A DNA stretch of 64,000 nt. Source: Solwaraspora sp. WMMA2056 (GTDB lineage Bacteria > Actinomycetota > Actinomycetes > Mycobacteriales > Micromonosporaceae). The notes beneath the pieces are model-generated. The model had not been told where the DNA came from. It did not search any database and was given only the letters and a program-made list of their open reading frames with translations. Location of the stretch: NCBI RefSeq assembly GCF_030345095.1, contig NZ_CP128360.1:3534001-3598000 (forward strand), in the 5' to 3' direction. A program made the position numbers and the translations under genes. Shown piece after piece: positions 38,583 through 47,216 of this stretch (positions within the stretch are counted from its first letter, which is position 1; every line of letters begins with the position of its first letter).

Positions 38583-39386
38583 ATGCCGCTAACCCCGGCC
38601 GACGTCCACAACGTCGCCTTCAAAAAACCTCCGATCGGCAAGCGGGGGTACGACGAGGAGGAGGTCGACGCCTTCCTGGACGAGGTCGAGCGTGAGCTCG
38701 CCCGTCTGATCGAGGAGAACAACGAGCTGCGCGCCCAGGTGGAGCGGGGCGGGCGGGGCGGCCCGGCCGGTCCCGGCGGCGACCCGCGGCTCGCGGCGGA
38801 GCTGAACGACCTCAAGGCGCAGCTCGACCGCGTGCAGCGGGACAAGGCCGCCGCCGAGCAGGCCGCCCGCGCGATGCAGGCCGAGCTGGAGCAGGTCCGG
38901 TCGACCGGCGGCCCCGGCGGTGTCGGCGGCGACGGCGAGCAGCAGGCGCTGCGGGTGCTGATGATGGCCCAGCGGACCGCGGACGACCACGTCTCCGACG
39001 CGCGCCGGGAAGCCGACAAGCTACTCACCGACGCCCGGACCAAGGCCGAGGAGGTCACCCGCGAGGCGCGGGCCAAGGCCGACGCGTTGGAGCGCGACGC
39101 GCGGCAGCGCCACCAGGAGGCGATGGGCGGGCTCGACGCCAAGCGGACCGCGCTGCAGAAGCACATCGAGGAGCTCAAGCAGTTCGAGCGCGAGTACCGG
39201 ACCCGGCTCAAGGCGTACCTGGAGAGCCAGCTGCGCGATCTCGACGGTCGCGGCCAGGGCCTGGAGGCCGAGATGGGTCGGGTCGAGGGCGGTCGCTCCG
39301 CCGCTGGCTCCGGTGGTCTGGCCACCGCCGGGTTGGCCAGCTCCTACGGCGGTAGCCGGTCGAGCGCTCTTGAGGCCGGCCGCTGA
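38583..39386 (+). CDS. wag31: DivIVA/Wag31 polar growth protein
   Basis: This 267-residue coiled-coil protein marks curved membranes at poles and septa and directs apical growth. The N-terminal lipid-binding region reads [34 protein letters not shown], in two overlapping conserved halves. A Gly-rich linker at about 58-72 leads into long heptad-rich helices to about residue 225, and then a Ser/Gly-rich tail. GAGGAG lies at 38571-38576. It closes the dcw cluster proper. Confidence 0.94.
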   Translation: MPLTPADVHNVAFKKPPIGKRGYDEEEVDAFLDEVERELARLIEENNELRAQVERGGRGGPAGPGGDPRLAAELNDLKAQLDRVQRDKAAAEQAARAMQAELEQVRSTGGPGGVGGDGEQQALRVLMMAQRTADDHVSDARREADKLLTDARTKAEEVTREARAKADALERDARQRHQEAMGGLDAKRTALQKHIEELKQFEREYRTRLKAYLESQLRDLDGRGQGLEAEMGRVEGGRSAAGSGGLATAGLASSYGGSRSSALEAGR

Positions 39387-39438
39387 GGCCGAGTCGGCTG
39401 CGGGGGATACGCCAGGGACAGTGCGGCGGGGGTGAGCC

Positions 39439-40176
39439 GTGATCGTTGCAAGCTTGCTGCTCATCCTCGTCGCCGTCACGCTGCTCGTGCTCGGCCTGGC
39501 GGGCGGTTCCAGCATGTTGCTGGTCGGTTCGATCGTGGCGAGCCTGCTCGCTGCGGTCGCCCTCGTCGTCGGTGCCCGCCAGGCGGCTGCGGCCCGCGCG
39601 GCCGACGCCGACGCGGCCGACGCCGAATTGAGCACGCCCGGTGCCGGCGGTTGGCCGGTCGGATACGACGAGCCGTACGTCGCCGATCCGCCGCCGGCGC
39701 GTTCCGGTTTCCCGCCGGCGGCCACCCCTGCGGGGGCGGCGCGAACGGTGCCGGACCCGGCGGTGACCTTCCCGCCGGCGTCGGCGACGGTGCTGGACGA
39801 CACGGTGCCGGGCACTGCAGTGCCGGATGCCACGGCGACGGTGCCGGCCAGCCGGCAGCCGACCGGCGGTTCGCAGACGGGCGCGTCCCCGGGCACCGGG
39901 GCGGTGGGCGACGATCCGGTCGAGGTCGAGGTCGACCCGCCCGACGAACCTGCCGCCGAGCAGACGGCCGAGGCCGAGCGGGCCGTCCTGGCCCGGATCG
40001 AGGCCGAGGTGATCGTGGTCGACGGCCGGCCCCGGTACCACCTGTCCGACTGCGTGCACCTGGTGACCCGCCCAGGGGAGCCGCTGCCCGTACGGGAGGC
40101 GTTGGAGCTCGGCTTCACGCCGTGCAGTCTGTGCGGGCCGGACCGGGCGCTGCTGACCGAGGCCGGCCGGGTCTGA
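39439..40176 (+). CDS. membrane protein with C-terminal Cys-rich motif, function unknown
   Basis: I do not recognise a named family for this 245-residue protein. Two hydrophobic helices at about 4-24 and 28-48 are followed by a 130-residue Ala/Pro/Thr-rich disordered region and a compact C-terminal domain. That domain holds YHLSDCVHL and then FTPCSLCG, an arrangement of one Cys-x-His and one CxxC that could bind a metal; similar C-x-H...PCxxC elements occur in short actinobacterial domains next to division genes. GTG 39439 has GGGGGTGAG before it. It lies between divIVA and a DUF167 gene, which suggests a wall or division-related role without proving it. Confidence 0.75.
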   Translation: MIVASLLLILVAVTLLVLGLAGGSSMLLVGSIVASLLAAVALVVGARQAAAARAADADAADAELSTPGAGGWPVGYDEPYVADPPPARSGFPPAATPAGAARTVPDPAVTFPPASATVLDDTVPGTAVPDATATVPASRQPTGGSQTGASPGTGAVGDDPVEVEVDPPDEPAAEQTAEAERAVLARIEAEVIVVDGRPRYHLSDCVHLVTRPGEPLPVREALELGFTPCSLCGPDRALLTEAGRV

Positions 40177-40198
40177 CCGGTGCGGCCGCGTCGGGTCC

Positions 40199-40537
40199 AT
40201 GCCGTCCCCGCCTGATCGTGGCGGTCGTCGTGCCGATCGCGCGTCGACCAGCCTGTCGGTCGCCGTACGGGTCAAGCCAGGGTCGTCGCGGTCCCGCGTC
40301 GGCGGGTCCCATCCGGGCCCGCGCGGTCCCGCGTTGGTGATAGCCGTGTCGGCACCGGCGGTGGACGGTCGCGCCACCGAGGCCGCCCGCCGCGCGCTCG
40401 CGGCCGCGCTCGACGTACCGGCCCGCCGGGTCACGGTACAGACCGGTGCGACGAGCCGTGACAAGGTCTTCGCCGTCGCGGTGGCCGACGAGGCCGACCG
40501 GCTCACTGCCCGCGTCGCGCAACTACGGGACAGCTGA
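40199..40537 (+). CDS. DUF167 (YggU) family protein
   Basis: This 112-residue protein matches DUF167: VAVRVKPGSSRSRVGG, VIAVSAPAVDGRATEAARRAL, and VTVQTGATSRDKVFAV are the usual core elements. YggU-like proteins often lie near yggS/yggT/divIVA genes, as here. No activity is established. The ATG at 40199 starts 22 bases after the previous stop; a start a few codons downstream is possible because the first 15 residues are not conserved. Confidence 0.85.
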   Translation: MPSPPDRGGRRADRASTSLSVAVRVKPGSSRSRVGGSHPGPRGPALVIAVSAPAVDGRATEAARRALAAALDVPARRVTVQTGATSRDKVFAVAVADEADRLTARVAQLRDS

Positions 40538-40822
40538 CGGTCGGACCACTAGGGTGTGGAGCATCGATCACGATGTGCCCGCTTTGCTGATATCTGGTCG
40601 AGAAAAAACCTTTTGTACGGCAGGTAAAGCCATACAAAACGGGGCAAAGAAGGCGGCATTGTTGTCGGAAGCCTTCACGTTCCGTATCCTTGCGAATCTC
40701 CGGAGTGTGCAACGGACCTGTTGCGCACCCGACGGTGCTCCGCGGCCGGGCGTCGGCAGCGGCTCCGACGGTCCGCCGGAGCACTGCCGATTGCCGCCGG
40801 TGACGCGGCCGAGGGAGCGACG
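40538..40822 (+). promoter_or_regulatory. AT-rich, structured leader upstream of the DksA-like gene
   Basis: This 285-bp gap is unlike its surroundings: bases 40591-40650 are 34 of 60 A/T. Three inverted repeats follow each other: TTTTGTA-c-GGC with GCC-a-TACAAAA (40611-40639, 7-base loop), GTGTGCAAC with GTTGCGCAC (40705-40728, one G-U pair) and GTGCTCCG with CGGAGCAC (40735-40784), the last enclosing CGTCGG/CCGACG. TAGGGT at 40550-40555 is a possible -10. The stems lie on the 5' side of the dksA-like start and could form an RNA leader or a small RNA. Confidence 0.5.
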
Positions 40823-41242
40823 ATGGCCAAGCCAGTCGACACGAAGACCGCCGCCCGCAGGCCGGCGGCCCGGCCGGCGCGCAGCGCGGCGGAGACCACC
40901 AAGATCCGTAGCGCCCTGCAGGCCCGACGGGACGAGTTGCGCACCGAGTATGATCAGACGTTGAGCGAGATCACCGAGCTGCAGCGGGAGCGGCTGACCG
41001 ACTCGGCCGGCGACGACCAGGCCGACACCGGCACCAAGACGTTCGAGCGGGAGCAGGAGATTTCTCTCGCCAGGAACATCCTGGACCGCATCAACCAGGT
41101 GGAGCGGGCGCTGGAGCGGTTGGACGAGGGACACTACGGCTGGTGTGAGCGGTGCGGCACGGACATCCCGGTCGAACGGCTCGCGGCCTTCCCCTCGGCG
41201 ACCCTCTGCGTGACCTGCAAGCAACTTGAGGAGCGGCGCTAG
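40823..41242 (+). CDS. TraR/DksA family zinc-finger protein
   Basis: This 139-residue protein has a basic Ala/Lys/Arg N-terminus, a coiled coil from about residue 25 to 100 and a C4 zinc finger formed by Cys108, Cys111, Cys129 and Cys132 (CERCG...CVTCK). This is the DksA/TraR layout; in actinobacteria such proteins (for example CarD-unrelated DksA-like factors) may bind RNA polymerase's secondary channel. The tip Asp pair of E. coli DksA corresponds roughly to SAGDDQADTG. GAGGGA lies 7 bases before the ATG. It is preceded by a structured AT-rich leader and followed by lspA after 50 bases. Confidence 0.9.
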   Translation: MAKPVDTKTAARRPAARPARSAAETTKIRSALQARRDELRTEYDQTLSEITELQRERLTDSAGDDQADTGTKTFEREQEISLARNILDRINQVERALERLDEGHYGWCERCGTDIPVERLAAFPSATLCVTCKQLEERR

Positions 41243-41292
41243 TCGGGCGGGTCGGTCGATCGACCCGAGGCCGCTCGGCGGACGCCGCCGAC

Positions 41293-41868
41293 GTGACCGA
41301 GGGGGAGAGACAGCTGACCGCGGATCCGCAGCAGCGACCCGCTGTCGCTGAGACCCACGGCACCCGGCGTGCGGTGGGACTTCTCACAGCGGTGGCGGTC
41401 GTCGCCCTGCTCGTCGACCTCGGCAGCAAACAGTGGGCACTCAGCGCGCTCACCGGCCGCCAGCCGGTCGAGGTCGTCAGCGGTGTCCTCTACCTGACGC
41501 TCATCCGCAACCCCGGCGCGGCGTTCAGCCTCGGTGCCGACTACACCTGGATCTTCTCCCTGGTCACCGTCGTCGTGGTCGGCTGGATCGGCTGGTTGGC
41601 ACGGGGGCTGCGGTCGACACCGTGGGCGGTGGCGCTCGGGCTGATCCTCGGTGGCGCACTCGGCAACTTCCTCGATCGGATGTTCCGCGCACCCGGTCCG
41701 TTCCTCGGCCACGTGGTCGACATGTTCAGCGTCTTCGACCCGCGTGGCCAGGTGTTTCCGATCTTCAACGTCGCCGACAGCGCCCTGGTGGTCGGGGTGG
41801 TCCTCGCCGTACTGCTGGAACTGACCGGTCGCCAACGCGACGGCCGACGACTGACGCGAGGGGCCTGA
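41293..41868 (+). CDS. lspA: lipoprotein signal peptidase
   Basis: This 191-residue aspartic membrane protease removes signal peptides of prolipoproteins. The catalytic Asp pair is Asp143 in HVVDMF and Asp162 in [16 protein letters not shown] and GNFLDR are also conserved. Four membrane helices fit the family, and a 25-residue hydrophilic N-terminal extension precedes the first. The GTG at 41293 is used; rluD follows 2 bases after the stop, a conserved lspA-rluD pair. Confidence 0.95.
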   Translation: MTEGERQLTADPQQRPAVAETHGTRRAVGLLTAVAVVALLVDLGSKQWALSALTGRQPVEVVSGVLYLTLIRNPGAAFSLGADYTWIFSLVTVVVVGWIGWLARGLRSTPWAVALGLILGGALGNFLDRMFRAPGPFLGHVVDMFSVFDPRGQVFPIFNVADSALVVGVVLAVLLELTGRQRDGRRLTRGA

Positions 41869-41870
41869 CG

Positions 41871-42812
41871 ATGACCATCTCCGCCCGACCCGGCGAGCGC
41901 CGGAGCCTGCCGGTGCCCGAGGGCCTCGACGGGTTCCGGCTGGACCAGGCCGTCTCCCGACTGTTCGGGCTCTCCCGGACGGCGGCGGCCGCCCTGGTGG
42001 AGTCGGGCGACGCGGCGCTGGACGGGGTGACCCGGCAGAAGGCCGACCGGGTGAGCGCCGGCGCCTGGTTGGAAGTGGTGCTACCGGCACCCGCCCTCGC
42101 GCCGACGGTCGTCGCGCAACCGGTGGACGGCCTGGCCGTGGTCCACGCCGACGAGGACATCGTCGTGGTGGACAAGCCGGTCGGGGTCGCGGCGCACCCG
42201 AGCCCGGGCTGGACCGGCCCGACAGTGCTCGCCGGGCTCGCGGCGGCCGGGCACACCATCGCCACCAGCGGTGCCGCTGAACGCCAGGGCATCGTGCACC
42301 GGCTCGACGTCGGCACCAGCGGGCTGATGGTGGTGGCCAAGAGCGAGCACGCCTACTCGGTGCTCAAACGCGCCTTCAAGGAACGCGAGGTGGACAAGCG
42401 CTACCACGCCGTCGTGCAGGGCCACCTCGATCCGCTGCGGGGCACGATCGATGCGCCGATCGACCGGCACCCCCACCACGACTACCGCTGGGCCGTCGTG
42501 TCCGGCGGCAAGCCCAGCGTCACCCACTACGAGACGATCGAGGCGTTTCCCGCGGCCAGCCTGGTCGGGATCCGGTTGGAGACCGGTCGTACCCACCAGA
42601 TCCGGGTGCACTTCTCGGCCCTGCGGCATCCGTGCGTGGGTGACCTGACGTACGGTGCCGATCCGACACTCGCCGCCCGACTCGGACTGACCCGCCAGTG
42701 GCTGCATGCCCGTGCGCTCAGTTTCCTACACCCCCGTACGGCGGAGGAAGTTCGCTTTCACAGCGACTATCCTGACGACTTGAAGCGTGCTCTCGCCGTA
42801 CTCGGCGAGTGA
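41871..42812 (+). CDS. rluD: RluD-type rRNA pseudouridine synthase
   Basis: This 313-residue RluA/RluD family enzyme isomerises uridines in 23S rRNA. An S4 RNA-binding domain covers about residues 15-75 ([21 protein letters not shown]), and the catalytic motif [10 protein letters not shown] places the nucleophile at Asp146. Other motifs are [26 protein letters not shown] and [19 protein letters not shown]. It starts 2 bases after lspA. Which uridines it modifies cannot be read from the sequence. Confidence 0.94.
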   Translation: MTISARPGERRSLPVPEGLDGFRLDQAVSRLFGLSRTAAAALVESGDAALDGVTRQKADRVSAGAWLEVVLPAPALAPTVVAQPVDGLAVVHADEDIVVVDKPVGVAAHPSPGWTGPTVLAGLAAAGHTIATSGAAERQGIVHRLDVGTSGLMVVAKSEHAYSVLKRAFKEREVDKRYHAVVQGHLDPLRGTIDAPIDRHPHHDYRWAVVSGGKPSVTHYETIEAFPAASLVGIRLETGRTHQIRVHFSALRHPCVGDLTYGADPTLAARLGLTRQWLHARALSFLHPRTAEEVRFHSDYPDDLKRALAVLGE

Positions 42813-42869
42813 GTCTGCCCGCGCACGCGTCTGTCCACTGTCCATCCCACCATCGGGAGGGAGTCGTCC

Positions 42870-43709
42870 GTGCGTGCCGGCGACCTGTTGCGGGGGATCG
42901 ACCGGAGGCTGCTGCCGGTGCTGGCGGAGGCCGTGGCCGGGCTGGCACACCGACCGGTACGGCCGCACCTGCTGGCCGGGGTGGCCGCGGCGTCGGTCAG
43001 CGTCGTGGCCGCCACGGCGCTGTGGGCGGTCGACCACGATCCGGGAGCGGCGGCGCTGCCGACCGTCGACGGCGTCGTCCAGGTCGGAGTGGCCGAGGGC
43101 GAGTCCATCACGGACTACCTGCAGGCGGCCCGCAGCGAACTCGCGACCATGGCCGCCGGTCCGGCACCGACGGCGACGCAGGGCGAAGGGTACGCGTTGG
43201 TCACCTTCAGTGAGTATCTCCCGCCGGGCCGGCTGGCATCGGTCCTGTCCGGAGTGTCGGTCGTGGAGGTGTATCTGCGGGTGCCGCTGGGGTCGGAACA
43301 GACCCAGGTCGTCCGGATGCCGGCGTACCGGCTGCCGGAGGACGTGCTGACCGGCATGGACCAGGTCGCGCAGCGCAAGACCCGGGAGGCCGCCGACTAC
43401 CGGCGCCGGGTGGCCGAACTGGGTCGGGCAGCCGAGTTGGATCTGTGGAAGCTCTACGACACGGGTGCCCGGGTCGCCACCGCCGAGGCCGAGGCCTACC
43501 GACGGTACTGCGCGTGCGGGTACGCGGCGGTGGTCCGTGGCGGCCCGGACGTCCTGCGGGACCTGACCGGGCATGCGGAGGTACGGGCGGTCGATCCCGC
43601 GCCCGAGGTCCGGCGGCTGGAACGTACCGTGTTCCTGCCGCCGCTGCCCGAGCACGACGAGGTGGTGCCGGCCGAGACACCTGCCGGTGCGCGACCGGCC
43701 GGTGGGTGA
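42870..43709 (+). CDS. membrane-anchored protein of unknown function
   Basis: I do not recognise a domain in this 279-residue protein. It has one hydrophobic helix at about residues 33-54 after a basic N-terminus, so the bulk should be extracytoplasmic. The middle contains LVTFSEYLPPGRLASVLSGV, a likely folded domain, then a helical Arg/Glu-rich stretch (about 165-215), a CACGY pair of Cys, and a Pro/Glu-rich tail. GTG 42870 is preceded by GGGAGGGAG. It sits between rluD and a MinD-like ATPase gene on the same strand. A role at the cell surface is inference from topology alone. Confidence 0.75.
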   Translation: MRAGDLLRGIDRRLLPVLAEAVAGLAHRPVRPHLLAGVAAASVSVVAATALWAVDHDPGAAALPTVDGVVQVGVAEGESITDYLQAARSELATMAAGPAPTATQGEGYALVTFSEYLPPGRLASVLSGVSVVEVYLRVPLGSEQTQVVRMPAYRLPEDVLTGMDQVAQRKTREAADYRRRVAELGRAAELDLWKLYDTGARVATAEAEAYRRYCACGYAAVVRGGPDVLRDLTGHAEVRAVDPAPEVRRLERTVFLPPLPEHDEVVPAETPAGARPAGG

Positions 43710-43887
43710 CCGTACGCTACCCCGGGGTGCCGCAGGGGCATCGCGGCCTGGTGATCGTGACGGACGGTCACCAGCGCCCAGTGGAGTTGTCGTGCCGAGG
43801 CACCAATAGCCTCCGGCGGTGTGGCCTTGACGGGATTTGGTTCGTAGCCTGTCAGGCGGGGACCGATAGCGCTGGGGAGGGTGAGCC

Positions 43888-45423
43888 GTGGAGGGCACCG
43901 AGAACGGCTGGGGCCGTCCTGCGGAACCACCGCCGCGCTGGCGGGCGCTGCTCGACCGCGCCCGCCTCGGTGGCCGGACCGGCGAGCACCCCGAGGTGGA
44001 CGACCGCAACGGCACCGGCACCCGGCCACAGGACAACGGGCAGGCCGCAGCGCCGGCACCGCACGGCTCCGGTCCTGGCCGACGCCCCGACGGCGGGTCC
44101 GGCGGACCGGACCGACCGGCCGAGCCGGTCCGCCCGTCGGCTCCGAGCCTGTTCGAACCGGTCCCGCCGCCGGCCGGCGGCCGCCCCTACGACCCGGGTC
44201 CACCGCCGGTGGGCGGCTACCCGTACGACACCGGACCGCCGATGCCGGGGGCCGGCCGCTACGCAGCACTCGCGCCCGGCGGGGCGCAGGCCGGTTACGC
44301 GCCGGCCTATCCGGTGGTACCCGGCACCGTGCCGGACCGGGACGCCGTCCCGGTGCGGCCAGTTCGGCCCGCCCCGCCCGAACCCGGCCCGTCACCGGGC
44401 CAGGTCGGCCCTCGGCCCGGCCAGGTCGTCGGCCCACCACCGGGACGCCCAGGGCCGCCACCGGGTCCACCGTCGGGCCATCCGGGGCGGTCGCAGCCAG
44501 GGTTCACGCCCACCCCGCCCCCGCCGGTACGCGGTCGACCCGAGCCTGGGCCGCCCGGCGGTGCCGATGGCGGCTATCCGGCCCGGATCGAGTGGCGGGA
44601 GAGCCAGCCGGACGCCGAGGTCGACCGGGCGGCCAGCGTCCTGCGGCGTAACCTCGGGATGCCCCGGGTGCTGGCGTTCGCCAACCCCAAGGGCGGGGTG
44701 CACAAGACCACGGCGACGGTGCTGGCGGCGGCGACCATCGGCAGTGTGCGCGGGCGCGGCGTGCTCGCCTGGGACGACAACGAGTTGCGCGGCACGCTGG
44801 GGCTGCGTGCGGGCAGCGCCCGGCACGCCCGGACCATCCGGCACCTGATCACCGACCTGGTGGAGATCGAGTCCGCGCACGGCTACGAGTTGACCGACCG
44901 GCTCGACGACTACCTGCGGCACGCCTCCGACGGCTCGTACGACGTACTGGCCGGCGAGGAGAGCCCGCGGTTCGCGCAGCGGCTCGACCCGCAGACCGTG
45001 CGGCGGGTGCTGGAGCTGCTGCGCCGTACCCACGACGTGATCTGTGTGGACACCGGCAACAACGTGGAGAGCGCCAACTGGCAGACGGTGCTGCAGGCCG
45101 CCGACCAGCTGGTGGTCACCTGCGTGCCCCGCGAGGACGCGGCGTTCACCGCTGACTGGATGCTCGATCTGCTCCACGACGTCGGGATGGGTGACCTGGT
45201 GGAGAACGCGGTCACCCTGCTCTCCTGTCCCACCCCGGGGCCGGCGCCGCTGCTGGAGGATCTGCGGCGGCATTTCGCCACCCGGACCCGGGCGGTCGCG
45301 GTGGTGCCCTACGACCCGGCCCTGGAGACCGGGTCGTCGATCGAGTACCCGCAGTTGCAGCCGGAGACGCGGCAGGCCTGGCTGCAGGCCGCCTCGGTCA
45401 TGCTGGAGCCCTTCGTACGCTGA
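43888..45423 (+). CDS. MinD/ParA-like ATPase with Pro-rich N-terminal region
   Basis: This 511-residue protein joins about 235 residues of Pro/Gly-rich disorder to a P-loop ATPase of the MinD/ParA (SIMIBI) class. The deviant Walker A motif is KGGVHKTT at residues 268-275, with the signature lysine Lys268; DVICVDTGNNVESANW is the Walker B region. The same combination of Pro-rich tail and MinD-like domain is seen in actinobacterial proteins linked to ESX secretion (EspI-like) and to other processes. No ESX genes lie nearby. GTG 43888 has GGGGAGGG 6 bases before it. Its stop is 6 bases from the stop of the convergent glycosyltransferase gene. Confidence 0.85.
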   Translation: MEGTENGWGRPAEPPPRWRALLDRARLGGRTGEHPEVDDRNGTGTRPQDNGQAAAPAPHGSGPGRRPDGGSGGPDRPAEPVRPSAPSLFEPVPPPAGGRPYDPGPPPVGGYPYDTGPPMPGAGRYAALAPGGAQAGYAPAYPVVPGTVPDRDAVPVRPVRPAPPEPGPSPGQVGPRPGQVVGPPPGRPGPPPGPPSGHPGRSQPGFTPTPPPPVRGRPEPGPPGGADGGYPARIEWRESQPDAEVDRAASVLRRNLGMPRVLAFANPKGGVHKTTATVLAAATIGSVRGRGVLAWDDNELRGTLGLRAGSARHARTIRHLITDLVEIESAHGYELTDRLDDYLRHASDGSYDVLAGEESPRFAQRLDPQTVRRVLELLRRTHDVICVDTGNNVESANWQTVLQAADQLVVTCVPREDAAFTADWMLDLLHDVGMGDLVENAVTLLSCPTPGPAPLLEDLRRHFATRTRAVAVVPYDPALETGSSIEYPQLQPETRQAWLQAASVMLEPFVR

Positions 45424-45429
45424 CCCGGC

Positions 45430-47031
45430 TCAGTCACTCGCCGGCCGTTCGCTCGCCGTGCCGCCGGTCGACGGTACGCAACCGTGCGCCACGCCCCAGC
45501 GGGAGCAGCGGCCGTCCGGATAGTTCTGCGTGTGGGCTGTCCAGGAGAAGAAGCCGGCATGGTCGGAGCGTTCGTCCGGCATGTAGCGGTCCACGGTGGC
45601 GGATCCGGCGGAGGCGAGCACGAACAGCAACGGCACCAGGAGCAACCCGACCGGTGCCGTCGACCGGCCGGCGTCGGGCCCGCCGGTGGTGGCGGTGCCG
45701 GTGGTGGCGCTACGTCGACGCCACTGCCGGACGGCGAGCAGCACTCCGAAGCCGGTGAGGATCAGCAGGCAGTAGAGCACCACGGCGGTGGTCCGTGGGT
45801 ACAGCCGTACCGTCTGGGTCTGCCACTGCTCGCTGGCCAGCCACATCCGCATGAACCAGGCGCTGGCCGCGCAGGCACCGACAGCGACGACGACACTGCG
45901 TCGCCAGCCCAGCGCCAGTGCCAGCGCCAGGCCGGCGGCGAGCAGCAGGGTGAACAGGCCGACGCCGCCGAGTTCGCCGACCGGAGGCCAGACGGGTCCG
46001 ACGTCGGCCGGGCGGTCGTTGCGCCACATCGCGATGTACGCGGGCTCGGTGTCGGTGTCGAAGTAGAAGTAGTTGTCGGAGGTTCCGCCGGTGGGGGCGA
46101 GCAGCCCTCGCAGATGCACCCAGGAGACGGCGACGAAGGCGACGACGGCGGTGCCGCCGAGGACGAGCACCGGGCGCCAGCCGTGCCGCCAGGGGGCCAG
46201 CAGGAGCACCGCCAGCAGCATGCCGCCGGCGCACCAGACGTACCAGCCGGAGTAGAGCAGAAAGAGCAGGCCGAAGCCGGCTCCGGCGAGCAGGCCGGTC
46301 AGCGCCGCCCGTCGCAGGCTCATGGTGTCGGCGCGGCGGACCGCCGACAGGAACGCGACCAGCACCGGGACGAGCATCACCAGGGTGATCTGTGGGTACG
46401 GCTTGACCGGCTCGATCAGTGGCAGCATGGCCAGCATGCCGATCGTCACCGCCGGGACCGGGCGTAGGACGAGTCGCCACGCCAGGTACGCGGCCGGGCC
46501 GAACAGTGCCGTGCCGGCGAGTTGCAGGTCCTGCAGGGCCAGCACGTGCGGCTGGCCGGTCATCCGGGCCCAGGCGCCGATCAACCAGAAGACCACGGGT
46601 GGGTAGTGGTCGGAGATGCCGCGTCCCGACCACAGGTCAGCGGTCCACGCGAGGATCCAGCTGTAGTCACCGCCGCCGGCCCACAGCGACATCTCGGTGC
46701 CGTTCAGCGCGACGGCGACGCCGCCGGCGACGAGGCCGGTGCCGAGCCCGGCCACGGCGGCGCAGCCGATCCGTACGGCGTACCCGTGGTGGGCGTGGGC
46801 CAGCAGCCGGTGCGCCACCACCATCGCCACGACCAGTAGTGCGGCCAGTACGGCGAACCGCAACTGCAGGGCGGCCAGGCCGGCTACCTGGCCCTTGCGA
46901 TCCAGCGGGTCGACTTCTATGGTCCTGCTCCAGACCAGGAACCCGCCTGCGACGCCGAGGCTGACCAGCACCTCAGCACCGGTCGCCGCGACGCGGGAAA
47001 GCAGCGGTCTCCTCTGAGGGTAATCGCTCAC
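45430..47031 (-). CDS. AftA-like membrane arabinofuranosyltransferase (GT-C)
   Basis: This 533-residue polytopic protein has some 11-12 hydrophobic helices and a short C-terminal extracytoplasmic part. The loop GGDYSWILAWTADLWSGRG with following DHYPPVVFWLIGAWARMTGQP and the PYPQITLVMLVPVLVAFL segment resemble AftA_N of galactan arabinofuranosyltransferases; the C-terminal soluble domain is much shorter than in mycobacterial AftA. The family would use decaprenyl-phosphoryl arabinose outside the membrane. Micromonospora walls contain arabinose, so this is plausible. The GTG 47031 lies 6 bases after TACGGT, a leaderless pattern. Family assignment is by eye and moderate. Confidence 0.6.
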   Translation of the reverse strand: MSDYPQRRPLLSRVAATGAEVLVSLGVAGGFLVWSRTIEVDPLDRKGQVAGLAALQLRFAVLAALLVVAMVVAHRLLAHAHHGYAVRIGCAAVAGLGTGLVAGGVAVALNGTEMSLWAGGGDYSWILAWTADLWSGRGISDHYPPVVFWLIGAWARMTGQPHVLALQDLQLAGTALFGPAAYLAWRLVLRPVPAVTIGMLAMLPLIEPVKPYPQITLVMLVPVLVAFLSAVRRADTMSLRRAALTGLLAGAGFGLLFLLYSGWYVWCAGGMLLAVLLLAPWRHGWRPVLVLGGTAVVAFVAVSWVHLRGLLAPTGGTSDNYFYFDTDTEPAYIAMWRNDRPADVGPVWPPVGELGGVGLFTLLLAAGLALALALGWRRSVVVAVGACAASAWFMRMWLASEQWQTQTVRLYPRTTAVVLYCLLILTGFGVLLAVRQWRRRSATTGTATTGGPDAGRSTAPVGLLLVPLLFVLASAGSATVDRYMPDERSDHAGFFSWTAHTQNYPDGRCSRWGVAHGCVPSTGGTASERPASD

Positions 47032-47037
47032 ACACAG

Positions 47038-47043
47038 ACCGTA
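47038..47043 (-). promoter_or_regulatory. -10 element of the AftA-like gene
   Basis: On the minus strand TACGGT fits TANNNT and ends 6 bases before GTG 47031; no ribosome binding site is visible there, so the mRNA may be leaderless. Confidence 0.4.
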
Positions 47044-47171
47044 ATGCCTGAGGTGTCGGTTCGGTGTCCGGTGTCCCCCGCGTTGCCCGGCCTGTCGCCA
47101 TCTGAGGTCGCGGATCGCCGTCGTGACCGGCGGGTGCGGTGTGCCGTCGCCCCGGGTCGGGGGTGGTCGGG

Positions 47172-47177
47172 TAAGGT
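47172..47177 (+). promoter_or_regulatory. candidate -10 element of dnaE
   Basis: TAAGGT fits TANNNT and lies 39 bases before the dnaE start at 47217, giving a short leader that includes the GAGAAGGGGG ribosome binding site. No good -35 is visible. Confidence 0.4.
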
Positions 47178-47216
47178 CGCGTGGTTGTCGCCGGGACGGG
47201 AGAAGGGGGCCGGTCG

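Noticed and set aside
40446-40964. Open frame through the AT-rich gap before the DksA-like gene
   Set aside because: It begins inside the DUF167 gene in another frame, lacks a ribosome binding site and turns Arg/Pro-rich within the DksA-like gene; the region looks structural instead.
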